Shown piece after piece: positions 19,296-26,917 of a stretch of DNA of 32,861 nt. Positions within the stretch are counted from its first letter, which is position 1, and each line of letters starts with the position of its first letter. The stretch is from DASUSH01 sp036375215 (GTDB lineage: Bacteria; Actinomycetota; Thermoleophilia; Solirubrobacterales; 70-9): assembly GCA_036375215.1 (NCBI GenBank), contig DASUSH010000049.1, forward strand, positions 1 to 32,861, given 5' to 3'. The notes beneath the pieces are model-generated. The model was not told the DNA's origin, made no database searches, and saw only the letters and a list, made by a program, of their open reading frames with translations. A program made the translations under genes and the position numbers.

Positions 19296-19933
19296 GCCGC
19301 CGCTCCCTGACCCGCCACCAGAAGCAGGCCGAGACCCGCTCCTCGCTCCTGCGCTCGGCGGCCAAGCTCTTCTGCCGCCACGGCCTCGACGGCGCCTCCG
19401 TCGAGGAGGTCGCCCACGACGCCGGCTACACGAAGGGCGCCTTCTACTCGAACTTCAAGTCGAAGGAGGAGCTGTTCCTGGTCATGCTCGACGAGCGCTT
19501 CGCGGCCGAGCTCGAGCGCACCGACCGGATCCTCGCCGGCGAGGGCGAGTGGGCGGACGAGGCTCGCGACGCCGCGCGGGACTTCATCGCGTCCGTCGGC
19601 CACGACGACGAATGGCGGCGCCTGTACTTCGAGTTCGTCGCCTACGCGATGCGCAACGACGAGTTCCGCCAAGAGCTCGCCACCCGGCACCGCGCCCTGC
19701 GCGAGCGGCTCGCGGCGATCCTCGCTCGCTGGTCGGCGGACTTCCCCGGCGAGCCACCGGTGCCGATCGCCGACATCTCCGCGATGGTCGACTTCATGGC
19801 CGACGGCTTCCTCCTCGACCGGATGGTCGACCCCGAGCTCGACGAGGATCTCTACGCGACGATGCTGGCGATCTTCCTGCGCGGGCTCCAGGCCATGGCG
19901 CTCGGCTGGGAGCCGGAGGCCGCGCCCGCGTAG
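19292..19933 (+). CDS. TetR-family transcriptional regulator
   Basis: A 213-residue regulator. The N-terminal helix-turn-helix domain is QAETRSSLLRSAAKLFCRHGLDGASVEEVAHDAGYTKGAFYSNFKSKEELF, a standard TetR sequence. It is followed by an all-helical ligand domain (about residues 65-213) with EWRRLYFEFVAYAMRNDEFRQELATRHRALRERL and a hydrophobic last helix. Its ATG overlaps the P450 stop (ATGA). The two palindromes at 17305-17343 in front of the operon are the obvious targets, so autorepression relieved by a P450 substrate or product is likely (inference). It is convergent with the FtsH gene, with a strong hairpin in the gap. Confidence 0.92.
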   Translation: MSRRSLTRHQKQAETRSSLLRSAAKLFCRHGLDGASVEEVAHDAGYTKGAFYSNFKSKEELFLVMLDERFAAELERTDRILAGEGEWADEARDAARDFIASVGHDDEWRRLYFEFVAYAMRNDEFRQELATRHRALRERLAAILARWSADFPGEPPVPIADISAMVDFMADGFLLDRMVDPELDEDLYATMLAIFLRGLQAMALGWEPEAAPA

Positions 19934-19934
19934 G

Positions 19935-19952
19935 ACCCGGCGCGGGCCGGGT
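19935..19952. terminator. hairpin between TetR and FtsH genes
   Basis: ACCCGGC-GCGG-GCCGGGT, a 7-bp perfect stem with a 4-nt loop directly after the TetR stop. A further GGGCCCGGCGGGT follows and could extend or compete. It is suited to stop transcription from both sides. Confidence 0.55.
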
Positions 19953-19967
19953 TCGGGGCCCGGCGGG

Positions 19968-21524
19968 TCAGCCGCGCTTGCGCTCGTCGGACGGCGGCGG
20001 CTTCGAGGCGAGCGCGGCGGTGGGAGCCCCGGTCGGCGGAGCAGGCTCCCGGTTCGCGTCCTGCGGGCCGGGCGTCGCCGTGCCCTCCATGATCAGGCGG
20101 ATGTCGTCGTGCTCGATCACCTCGTCGCGCAGCAGGCGCTCGGCGATCACGTCGAGCAGGTCGCGGTGGTCGGAGAGCAGGCGGTGGGCTCCCCGGTAGG
20201 ACTCTTCGGCGATCGCCTGGACCTCGTCGTCGCGGGTCTTGCGCAGCGCTTCCGAGAGCGTGAAGTCGTCGCCCGGGAGCTGGTGGGCGCGGATCGTCGT
20301 CCCCATGCCGTAGTCGTAGACCATCGAGCGTGAGATGTCGGTGACCTTCTTCAGGTCGTCGGCGGCGCCGGTGGTGACCCGGCCGAACTCGATCTGCTCG
20401 GCGACGCGCCCGGCGAGGAGCACCTTCATGTAGTCGATCAGCTCCTCGCGGGACTTCAGGTAGCGGTCCTCCTGGGGAAGGTTGAGCGTGTATCCGAGCG
20501 CCTTGCCGCGAGGCACGATCGACACCTTCTGGACCTTGTCGACCGTCGGCAGGAGCTCGGAGACGAGCGCGTGCCCGGCCTCGTGCCACGCGACCACGCG
20601 CTTCTCGTGGTCGGTCATCACCTTGCGCGACTCGAGCCCGGCGATCACGCGCTCGAAGGCGTTGTCGAAGTCGGCCTGGGCGACGAAGTCGCGGTGCTTG
20701 CGCCCGGCGAGGATCGCCGCCTCGTTGCAGAGGTTGGCGAGGTCGGCGCCGGTGAGGCCGGCGGTGTGGCGGGCGACGCGGCCGAGGTCGACGTCCTGGG
20801 CGAGCGGCTTGCCGGCGGAGTGCACGCGGAGGATCCGCTCGCGGCCCTTCATGTCTGGTGGCGGCACGAAGACCTGGCGGTCGAAGCGACCGGGCCGGAG
20901 CAGGGCCTTGTCGAGCTTCTCGAGCATGTTGGAGGCCGCCATCACGACGACGGTCTCGCGCGCCTCGAAGCCGTCCATCTCGACGAGCAGCTGGTTCAGG
21001 GTCTGGTCGCGCTCGCCCGAGATGTCCGACCCGCGCTCGGTGCCGACCGCGTCGAGCTCGTCGATGAAGACGATCGCGGGCGCGTGCTCGCGCGCCTCCT
21101 TGAACAGGCGCCGGATCCGCGCGGCGCCGAGGCCGGCGAACATCTCGACGAACGAGGACGCCGACTGGCTGAAGAACTGGGCGCCGGACTCGTGCGCGAC
21201 CGCCTTCGCGAGCAGCGTCTTGCCGGTCCCCGGCGGGCCGTGCAGCAGGATCCCCTTGGGGACCTTGGCGCCCAGCGCCTTGAACCGCTTCGGCTCGGAG
21301 AGGAAGTCGACGACCTCGCGCAGCTCGTCCTTGGTCTCCTCGACCCCGGCGATGTCGTCCCAGGTGATCGCGCTCTTCGAGCGGGGGCTGATCTCCTGCG
21401 GCTTCGTCCGTGGCATCAGCTTCAGCGTGCGCCACATGAAGTAGACGATCACCGCGAGCAGCAGGACCGGCGCCCACGGGATCAGCACGTCGTTCAGGAA
21501 GGTGTCGTAGGTGATCCCTACCAC
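19968..21524 (-). CDS. short FtsH-type AAA+ zinc metalloprotease
   Basis: A 518-residue membrane ATP-dependent protease. One N-terminal helix (about 17-33) precedes the AAA domain: Walker A GPPGTGKT (96-103), pore loop MFAGLG (128-133), Walker B IVFIDEL (151-157), second-region-of-homology LLRPGRFDR (208-216). The peptidase domain has H314-E-A-G-H318 and the third zinc ligand probably D390 in TTGAADDL. All catalytic parts are present. Typical FtsH is 600-650 residues with two transmembrane helices and a small external domain. Here the first helix and external domain are absent, so the N terminus would face outside or the protein may lack the usual insertion. The C terminus is Pro/Ala-rich. 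The start is GTG 21524. It may be co-transcribed with the DUF1385 gene 34 nt upstream. Confidence 0.88.
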   Translation of the reverse strand: MVGITYDTFLNDVLIPWAPVLLLAVIVYFMWRTLKLMPRTKPQEISPRSKSAITWDDIAGVEETKDELREVVDFLSEPKRFKALGAKVPKGILLHGPPGTGKTLLAKAVAHESGAQFFSQSASSFVEMFAGLGAARIRRLFKEAREHAPAIVFIDELDAVGTERGSDISGERDQTLNQLLVEMDGFEARETVVVMAASNMLEKLDKALLRPGRFDRQVFVPPPDMKGRERILRVHSAGKPLAQDVDLGRVARHTAGLTGADLANLCNEAAILAGRKHRDFVAQADFDNAFERVIAGLESRKVMTDHEKRVVAWHEAGHALVSELLPTVDKVQKVSIVPRGKALGYTLNLPQEDRYLKSREELIDYMKVLLAGRVAEQIEFGRVTTGAADDLKKVTDISRSMVYDYGMGTTIRAHQLPGDDFTLSEALRKTRDDEVQAIAEESYRGAHRLLSDHRDLLDVIAERLLRDEVIEHDDIRLIMEGTATPGPQDANREPAPPTGAPTAALASKPPPSDERKRG

Positions 21525-21558
21525 GCGTCTATTCCGTATCGGCAGGAATCGGGATCGC

Positions 21559-22368
21559 TCAAGCCCTCACGCCCTCGACGCGGAGGATCTCGTCCATCGC
21601 GGCCGTGCCGACCTCCATCTGCTCGCTGGTCGGCTCCCGGGTCGCGAAGACGCGCTGGATCTCCGTGCCGGGGCGGCGGCAGGCGCGGGCGAGCGGGTGG
21701 TCGGGGTTGCGCTCGGACCAGACGAACAGCTCGACGGCCGCGGAGATCCCGCCGATCGCCGCGATGCCGCGGGCGAGCCGCCCGGGCTCGGCGACGAGGC
21801 GCTCGACGATGAGCTGCCCGGCGAGCGAGAACGCGAGCATCGGGGCGACCAGGTGCGAGCCGCAGCGCTCGTGCTCCTTGGCGACCTCGGCCGCATCGAC
21901 GCCGCGCTCGTAGCCGCCGATCGACTTGTGCTCGACGCCGTGGTAGGCGGCGAGCTCGGAGCCCCGCAGCGCGACGAGCGCCGGCATCAGCCCGATGCCG
22001 GCGGCGAGCGCCTCGCGCACGGCAATCGGCGCCTTCCCGTTGCGGATCGCCGCGCTGGCCGCGGTCGCGACGAGCGCCGCGGCGAGGACGCGCAGGTCCT
22101 CGAACGGCAGCCGCGCGATCGGCAGGTTGCGGCGCGCGATCGGGATGAATGCAAAGCCCTCGGCGAGCCGCAGGGGACCGCGGAGGACCGGCATCGAGGA
22201 GGCGGGGCCGGGGAACGTCGGCTTGGGACCCGACGCGACCCGGATCGTGCCCTCGGGCGCCCGCGCGGCGGCGGCCCACGAGGTGGGGCCGTGGACGAGC
22301 AGCCCGTTCTTGAGCGCCATCCCGCCGAGGCGGAGCGGCGGGTCGGGGTGGGCTCCGTTCTGGCTCAT
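21559..22368 (-). CDS. DUF1385 membrane protein
   Basis: A 269-residue protein with the DUF1385 signature AYHGVEHKSIGGYERG, in which HGxEHKxI is the conserved core. It is preceded by hydrophobic segments (VLAAALVATAASAAI, EALAAGIGLMPALVAL) and followed by MLAFSLAGQLIVERLV and GIAAIGGISAAVELFVW, then the ERNPDHPLARACRRPGTEIQR block that closes the family. The N terminus LRLGGMALKNGLLVHGPTSWAAA is also typical. DUF1385 proteins are common in Firmicutes and Actinobacteria next to prfA or rpmE, and their function is not established. His and Glu in the core suggest a metal or catalytic site in the membrane. The ATG overlaps the M20 peptidase stop (ATGA), which implies translational coupling. Confidence 0.85.
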   Translation of the reverse strand: MSQNGAHPDPPLRLGGMALKNGLLVHGPTSWAAAARAPEGTIRVASGPKPTFPGPASSMPVLRGPLRLAEGFAFIPIARRNLPIARLPFEDLRVLAAALVATAASAAIRNGKAPIAVREALAAGIGLMPALVALRGSELAAYHGVEHKSIGGYERGVDAAEVAKEHERCGSHLVAPMLAFSLAGQLIVERLVAEPGRLARGIAAIGGISAAVELFVWSERNPDHPLARACRRPGTEIQRVFATREPTSEQMEVGTAAMDEILRVEGVRA

Positions 22369-23708
22369 CCGAGCAGCCTCCTCGTGAGGTCGACGTAGAA
22401 ATCGGCGGCGAGCTCGAGGTCGGAGACCATGATGCGCTCGTCCGCGCCGTGGATCAGCGGCCCGGCCTCCGCGAGGCTCATCCCGCGCTGCGGGCAGAAG
22501 CCGTAGACGGTCGCCGAGTCGAACGCCTTGCGGAACCAGTGGCTGTCGGAGAAGCCGGCCATGACGATCGGGACGAGGCCCGAGCCGGGATCGAGCTCCT
22601 GCATCGTCGCGGCGATCGCGTCGGCGAGCGGCGAGGCGGACGGGGAGCGGTTGCCGACCGCGTCCTCGACGAACTCGATCTCGAGGCCCTCGCTCTGGCC
22701 GGCGTCGCCGAGGATCGGGCGGACGCGGTCGCGGACGTCCGCCTGGGTCAGCTCCGGCGGCACGCGACAGTCGACCAGCACCTGGGCGTGGGCCGGGATC
22801 ACGTTCTCCTTTGGCGAGGCCTGCGCCATCGTCGGCGTCAGCGTCACGCGCAGCATCGGCTCGGCGACGAACGCGGTGAGCAGCGGGTCGAGCTCGCCGA
22901 GCCGGGCGAGCGCGTCGCCGAGCCCGTCCGCCGCGACCGTCTCGCCGAGCAGGATCGAGAGGAACTCGAGGCCCTCCGGGGTCGGCTCGGGCTCGGGCTG
23001 GGAGCGCAGTTTCTCGAGCGCGGGCGCCAGCTTCAGGAGCGCGTTGTCGCCGAGCGCCGGGACCGAAGCGTGGCCGGCGCGGCCCGTTGCCTTGAGGTTG
23101 AAGCGGAAGACGCCCTTCTCGCCGACGCAGAGCGTGTAGAAGCGCCGGCCGCCGAGCTCGAAGCTCATCCCGCCGCCCTCGTTCACGACCAGGTCGCAGC
23201 GCACATCGTCGGGGCGCTCCTCGCACAGCCACTTCGCGCCCTTGTGGGCGCCCATCTCCTCGTCCGCCGTGACGATCACGAGCAGCTCCCCGGCAGGCCG
23301 CCAGCCGGAGCGCGCTAGCGAGACCGCCGCCGCGACCTCGGCGGCGACCTGCCCCTCCATGTCCTGCGCGCCGCGGCCCCAGACCTGCTCGTCGGCGAGG
23401 TCCCCGCCCCATGGGTCATGCGTCCAGTCGTCGGGGTCGGCGGGGACGGTGTCGACGTGGCCGAGGAGGCACAGGGTGGGGCCCGCGCCCGCCCCGCGGA
23501 GCCGCGCGACCAGGTTCGGGCGCTCGGGCTCGACCCCGATCAGCTCGCACTCGAAGCCGGCGTCGCCGAGCTCCGCGGCGAGCATCTCCTGCGCCTCGCG
23601 CTCGTTGCCGGGAGGGTTGGTCGTGTCGAAGCGGATCAGCCGCCGCAGCAGCTCGGTCGCCTCGGCGCCGACCTCGCTCGCCCCGCCGACGGTCGCTGCT
23701 CTCTCCAT
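22365..23708 (-). CDS. M20-family metallopeptidase (ArgE/DapE/CPG2-like)
   Basis: A 447-residue zinc hydrolase of amide bonds (acyl-amino acid, dipeptide or related). Zinc-site motifs are LLGHVDTVP (His, then catalytic Asp), GRGAQDMEGQVAAE (bridging Asp), TADEEMGAHKG (general base and ligand Glu) and a late His (FSDSHWFRKAF). The dimerisation lid contains RAGHASVPALGDNALLKLAPALE. The length and RFDTTNPPGNE start match the ArgE/DapE/ACY1 group. No signal peptide is seen, so it is cytosolic. The substrate cannot be assigned, and there are no lysine or arginine genes nearby. The start ATG 23708 has TAGTCT 6 nt upstream, inside the end of the TauE gene, so it can be transcribed on its own. It is coupled to DUF1385. 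Confidence 0.9.
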   Translation of the reverse strand: MERAATVGGASEVGAEATELLRRLIRFDTTNPPGNEREAQEMLAAELGDAGFECELIGVEPERPNLVARLRGAGAGPTLCLLGHVDTVPADPDDWTHDPWGGDLADEQVWGRGAQDMEGQVAAEVAAAVSLARSGWRPAGELLVIVTADEEMGAHKGAKWLCEERPDDVRCDLVVNEGGGMSFELGGRRFYTLCVGEKGVFRFNLKATGRAGHASVPALGDNALLKLAPALEKLRSQPEPEPTPEGLEFLSILLGETVAADGLGDALARLGELDPLLTAFVAEPMLRVTLTPTMAQASPKENVIPAHAQVLVDCRVPPELTQADVRDRVRPILGDAGQSEGLEIEFVEDAVGNRSPSASPLADAIAATMQELDPGSGLVPIVMAGFSDSHWFRKAFDSATVYGFCPQRGMSLAEAGPLIHGADERIMVSDLELAADFYVDLTRRLLG

Positions 23709-23714
23709 GGAGTG

Positions 23715-23720
23715 AGACTA
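23715..23720 (-). promoter_or_regulatory. internal -10 element of the M20-DUF1385 unit
   Basis: TAGTCT on the minus strand, 6 nt before ATG 23708. Its TAG is also the stop codon of the TauE gene. Confidence 0.5.
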
Positions 23721-24476
23721 CCCAGCGATCGCCACCGCCAGCATCGCAAGGCCGGCGACCACGCAGACGGCCGCGATCGCGCGCAGGAGCTGGCGCTCGG
23801 AGAGCCGGCCGACGAGGCGGGCGCCGATCAGGGCGCCGGGGACCGAGGCGGCGCCGCCGACGGCGACGAGCGCCCAGTCGATGCCGCTGGGCAGGTGGCC
23901 GATCAGGCCGCCGATCGCGACCACGACCCCCGCGGCGGAGTTGGTGCCGACGGCGTCCTTCGCCGAGGTGCCCACCCATCGCATCAGCGCCGGCAGGCGC
24001 AGGGTGCCGAGGATCAGGCCGACGGTGCCGCCGAGCACGCCGATGCCGAACCCGACGAGCGCGGCGTTGGCGATCGCCCGGCCGCGCGACCGCAGCTCGG
24101 CCGCCTCCGGGCGGGCGGGCCCCCGGGCGATTTCGATCGCCCCGTAGAGGACGACGAGCGCGATCACGCCGAGCAGCAGCCTGCTCGGCAGCGCGCCCGA
24201 GATCAGCCCGCCGACGATGCCCCCCGCCAGCGACGTCGGGGCGAGCCAGGCGAGCAGCGGCCAGTTCAGGCGCCCCGCGCGCCAGTGGGCGATCGCGGCG
24301 GCGAACGCGGCGATCCCGCTGATCACGACGTTCGACCCGGCGCCCGCGGCCGGCGAGGACGCGAAGCCGACGACCACCGGCAGCCGCAGGTTGCCGAGCA
24401 CGAGCCCGGCGATCCCCCCGGCGACGGCGACCGAGAACGACCAGAGCGCGAGCAGGACGAGGTCGAGGGTTCCCAT
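23718..24476 (-). CDS. TauE/SafE-family membrane permease
   Basis: A 252-residue inner-membrane protein of the TauE/SafE (DUF81) family, which exports sulfite, sulfoacetate or related organic acids. It has the family's two-fold design. The N-terminal half starts LDLVLLALWSFSVAVAGGIAGLVLGNLRLPVVV and the second half starts ANAALVGFGIGVLGGTVGLILGTLRLPALM. Both halves carry the G-x-x-G-x-[IV]-x-G-x-LRLP pattern. SAKDAVGTNSAAGVVVAIGGLIGHL and GALIGARLVGRLSERQLLRAIAAVCVVAGLAML are also typical. About eight membrane segments are present. The substrate is unknown. The start is ATG 24476 with TAGCTT 8 nt upstream. It is divergent from the FkbM gene. Confidence 0.88.
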   Translation of the reverse strand: MGTLDLVLLALWSFSVAVAGGIAGLVLGNLRLPVVVGFASSPAAGAGSNVVISGIAAFAAAIAHWRAGRLNWPLLAWLAPTSLAGGIVGGLISGALPSRLLLGVIALVVLYGAIEIARGPARPEAAELRSRGRAIANAALVGFGIGVLGGTVGLILGTLRLPALMRWVGTSAKDAVGTNSAAGVVVAIGGLIGHLPSGIDWALVAVGGAASVPGALIGARLVGRLSERQLLRAIAAVCVVAGLAMLAVAIAG

Positions 24477-24484
24477 CGCGCGCC

Positions 24485-24490
24485 AAGCTA
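24485..24490 (-). promoter_or_regulatory. -10 element of the TauE/SafE gene
   Basis: TAGCTT on the minus strand with 8 nt to ATG 24476. Confidence 0.5.
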
Positions 24491-24519
24491 TCCGGCGCGG
24501 GGCTGGCCCCGGCGGCCAT

Positions 24520-24525
24520 TACCCT
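24520..24525 (+). promoter_or_regulatory. -10 element of the FkbM-rarA unit
   Basis: TACCCT with 7 nt to ATG 24533. It is separated from the divergent TauE promoter by about 30 bp, unlike the two overlapping pairs elsewhere. Confidence 0.5.
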
Positions 24526-24532
24526 CGACGCG

Positions 24533-25414
24533 ATGGCTTCGAGACGGGGGATTCGCGCCGCCGTGATGGACACCGGCTTCGCCGTCGCCGACCGACTCGA
24601 GCGCGTCGGGCTCGCCCCGGTCACCAGCCGCGTTCGGCGGCTCGCCGCCAGGGTCATTGCCGACACGCACGAGGTCGACGTCGACGGGCTCGTCGTCTCG
24701 GGGTCGCTCGCCGCGCACGGTACGTACCTGCACTCCCTCTCGGGGCCGGTGGCCCGCTCCTACGAGCTCGAGCTCTTCACGGCGGCCGTTCGCCCCGGGG
24801 CGACGGTCCTCGACTGCGGCGCCCACCTCGGCCTGCAGACGCTGGTCGCGGCGCGGGCGGCGGGGCCGGACGGAGAGGTGGTCGCCGTCGAGGCGGCGCC
24901 GGCGACCGCCGCGGCGCTGCGTCGCAGCGTGGGCCTGAACGGGTTCGAGGATCGCGTCGAGGTGGTCGAGGCGGCCGCCGCGTCCGCTCCCGGGCCGGTA
25001 CGAATCTTCTTGCACCCATGGCTCGACCGAGCCGGGGTGGCCGACGCAGCGAGCGAGCCGGAGCGCATCGTCGAGGTGCCGGGCGTGCGCCTCGACGACG
25101 CCCTCGGCGACCGCCGGTTCGACGTCGCGAAGATCGACGTCGAGGGCTCGGAGGCCGAGGCGGTCGCCGGACTCGAGCGCGGCCTCGCGCGCTCGGCGGG
25201 GGCCACGGTGTTCCTCGAGTGCCACCCCAAGCGGCTGCGGGCTCTCGGCGTCGACCCGGTCGCCTGGCTCGAGGGCCTCGCGCCGGGCGGGCGGCTCGAG
25301 CTGATCGACGAGGGAACCCGCTCCCTGCTGCCGCTCCCCGGCCGAGCCGAGATCGAGCGGGCGGTGCGGGAGCGGACGGAGAACTTCAACGTGCGCTGGA
25401 TGCTCGCGGCCTGA
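24533..25414 (+). CDS. FkbM-family methyltransferase
   Basis: A 293-residue SAM-dependent O-methyltransferase. The SAM site is TVLDCGAHLGLQTLVAARA and VVAVEAAPATAAALRRSVGLNG, the VEVVEAAAAS segment follows, and the FkbM hallmark VAKIDVEGSEAEAVAGLERGL comes before FLECHPKRL. FkbM proteins methylate sugars, polyketides or lipids; no glycan or polyketide cluster is here, so the acceptor is unknown. The N-terminal 60 residues (DRLERVGLAPVTSRVRRLAARV) are basic and helical, without a signal peptide. The TGA overlaps the rarA ATG (TGATG), so the two are translationally coupled, an unexpected partner for a recombination factor. Confidence 0.85.
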   Translation: MASRRGIRAAVMDTGFAVADRLERVGLAPVTSRVRRLAARVIADTHEVDVDGLVVSGSLAAHGTYLHSLSGPVARSYELELFTAAVRPGATVLDCGAHLGLQTLVAARAAGPDGEVVAVEAAPATAAALRRSVGLNGFEDRVEVVEAAAASAPGPVRIFLHPWLDRAGVADAASEPERIVEVPGVRLDDALGDRRFDVAKIDVEGSEAEAVAGLERGLARSAGATVFLECHPKRLRALGVDPVAWLEGLAPGGRLELIDEGTRSLLPLPGRAEIERAVRERTENFNVRWMLAA

Positions 25415-26748
25415 TGGAGCGGCTCTTCGAAGAAGAGGGCGGCGCCGACGCCCGGCGGACGCCGGTGCCGGAGAGCGAGGCGCCGCTGGCGGTGCGGATG
25501 CGGCCCCGGGATCTCGACGAGCTCGTCGGCCAGGACGAGCTCCTCGCCGCGGGCTCGGCCCTGCGCGCGGCGATCGAGTCGGGCCAGCCGCACTCGGCGA
25601 TCTTCTACGGCCCGCCGGGCTCGGGGAAGACCACGCTGGCGCGGATCGTCGCGGCCCGCGCGCGCGGCGTCTTCGAGGAAGCCTCGGCGGTGAACGCGGG
25701 GCGCGCGGAGGTGCGCGCGATGATCGAGCGCGCCACCGAGCGCCGCCGCGCCTCGAACCAGGCGACGATCTTCTTCCTCGACGAGATCCACCGCTTCAAC
25801 AAGGCCCAGCAGGACGCGCTGCTGCCGGCGGTCGAGGAGGGGCTCGTCGTCCTGATCGGCGCGACGACCGAGAACCCCTACTTCGAGGTCAACTCGGCGT
25901 TGATCTCGCGCTCGCAGATCTACGAGTTCAGCCCGCTCGGCCCCGAGGCGGTCCGCGGGCTCCTGCGCCGTGCCCTCGCGGACCCCGACCGCGGCGTCGC
26001 GGACCCGCCCGAGGTCTCCGAGGACGCGATCGAGCTGATCGCCGCGCGCTCCGGCGGCGACGCCCGCACCGCGCTCGCCGCGCTCGAGCGGGCGGTCGAG
26101 ACGGTGCGCGGCTCCGGCGAGGCGGTCGCCGTCGCCGTCGCCGAGGACGCCCTGCAGCGCAAGGCCCTCCTCTACGACAAGGGCGGCGACCTCCACTACG
26201 ACTACATCTCGGCCTGGATCAAGGCGACCCGCGGCTCCGACGTCGACGCCGCGCTCTACTACCTCGCGGTCATGCTCGAGGGCGGCGAGGACCCCCGCTT
26301 CATCGCCCGCCGGATGGTGATCCTCGCCTCCGAGGACATCGGCAACGCCGACCCCCAGGCGCTCGTGGTCGCCACCGCGGCCGGAGCCGCCGTCGACCGG
26401 GTCGGCCTGCCCGAATGCCGGCTGAACCTCGCCCAGGCCGCGGTCTACCTCGCCCTGGCGCCGAAGTCGAACGCGTCGATGAAGGGGCTCGGCGCCGCGC
26501 TCGCCCACGTCCGCGAGCACGGCGCGAAGCCGCCGCCGGCCTACCTCCAGGACGCCCATTACGCCGGCGCCGAGAAGCTCGGCCGCGGCGTCGGCTACGT
26601 CTACCCCCACGAAGAGCCCGGCGGAGTGGCCGACCAGCCCCTCGCTCCCGAGGAGGTCCAGGACGAGCGCTTCTTCTCCCCGACCGACCGCGGCTTCGAG
26701 GCCGAGCTCGGCCGCCGGGTGGACGAGCTGCGCGACAGAGGGAAGTGA
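25414..26748 (+). CDS. rarA: replication-associated recombination protein RarA (MgsA/WRNIP1 family AAA+ ATPase)
   Basis: A 444-residue clamp-loader-related ATPase acting at stalled replication forks (known family role). The start PLAVRMRPRDLDELVGQDELL is followed by Walker A GPPGSGKTTLAR, then a sensor/Walker B block FFLDEIHRFNKAQQDALLPAVE, GATTENPYFEVNSALISRSQ, and the RarA C-terminal domain DKGGDLHYDYISAWIKATRGSDVDAALYYLAVMLEGGEDPRFIARR with ASEDIGNADP. The end AHYAGAEKLGRGVGYVYPHEEPGG is diagnostic. The ATG at 25414 is fixed by overlap with the FkbM stop and by the family's usual N terminus. A long-loop inverted repeat lies 28 nt after its stop. Confidence 0.94.
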   Translation: MERLFEEEGGADARRTPVPESEAPLAVRMRPRDLDELVGQDELLAAGSALRAAIESGQPHSAIFYGPPGSGKTTLARIVAARARGVFEEASAVNAGRAEVRAMIERATERRRASNQATIFFLDEIHRFNKAQQDALLPAVEEGLVVLIGATTENPYFEVNSALISRSQIYEFSPLGPEAVRGLLRRALADPDRGVADPPEVSEDAIELIAARSGGDARTALAALERAVETVRGSGEAVAVAVAEDALQRKALLYDKGGDLHYDYISAWIKATRGSDVDAALYYLAVMLEGGEDPRFIARRMVILASEDIGNADPQALVVATAAGAAVDRVGLPECRLNLAQAAVYLALAPKSNASMKGLGAALAHVREHGAKPPPAYLQDAHYAGAEKLGRGVGYVYPHEEPGGVADQPLAPEEVQDERFFSPTDRGFEAELGRRVDELRDRGK

Positions 26749-26775
26749 TCCGTGGCGCCCACGTCACACCGAGCG

Positions 26776-26818
26776 CGCCACACGTAGCCCGAGCCCGCCC
26801 AAGATCAGACGTGTGGCG
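26776..26818. terminator. 10-bp inverted repeat after rarA
   Basis: CGCCACACGT (26776-26785) and ACGTGTGGCG (26809-26818) are perfect complements around a 23-nt loop. A second pairing, GTGGC/GCCAC (26813-26830), competes with it. It may terminate rarA mRNA, or act as an operator for the dehydrogenase downstream. The rest of the 169-bp gap holds the dehydrogenase promoter and no gene. Confidence 0.4.
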
Positions 26819-26875
26819 TCTGAGAGCCACCTGGCGGCACCTCCGCGACTAGCCCGCCGGTGATCGGGACGTTGA

Positions 26876-26910
26876 GGGCGGCGCTCGCAACGGCGCCGCC
26901 CGCGTAGGAT
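26876..26910 (+). promoter_or_regulatory. promoter and possible operator of the aldehyde dehydrogenase
   Basis: The -10 is TAGGAT (26905-26910) with exactly 7 nt to GTG 26918. Just upstream, GGGCGGCG (26876-26883) and CGCCGCCC (26894-26901) form a perfect 8-bp inverted repeat with a 10-nt spacer, covering the -35 region. This could be a repressor site. Confidence 0.45.
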
Positions 26911-26917
26911 CCGATCG

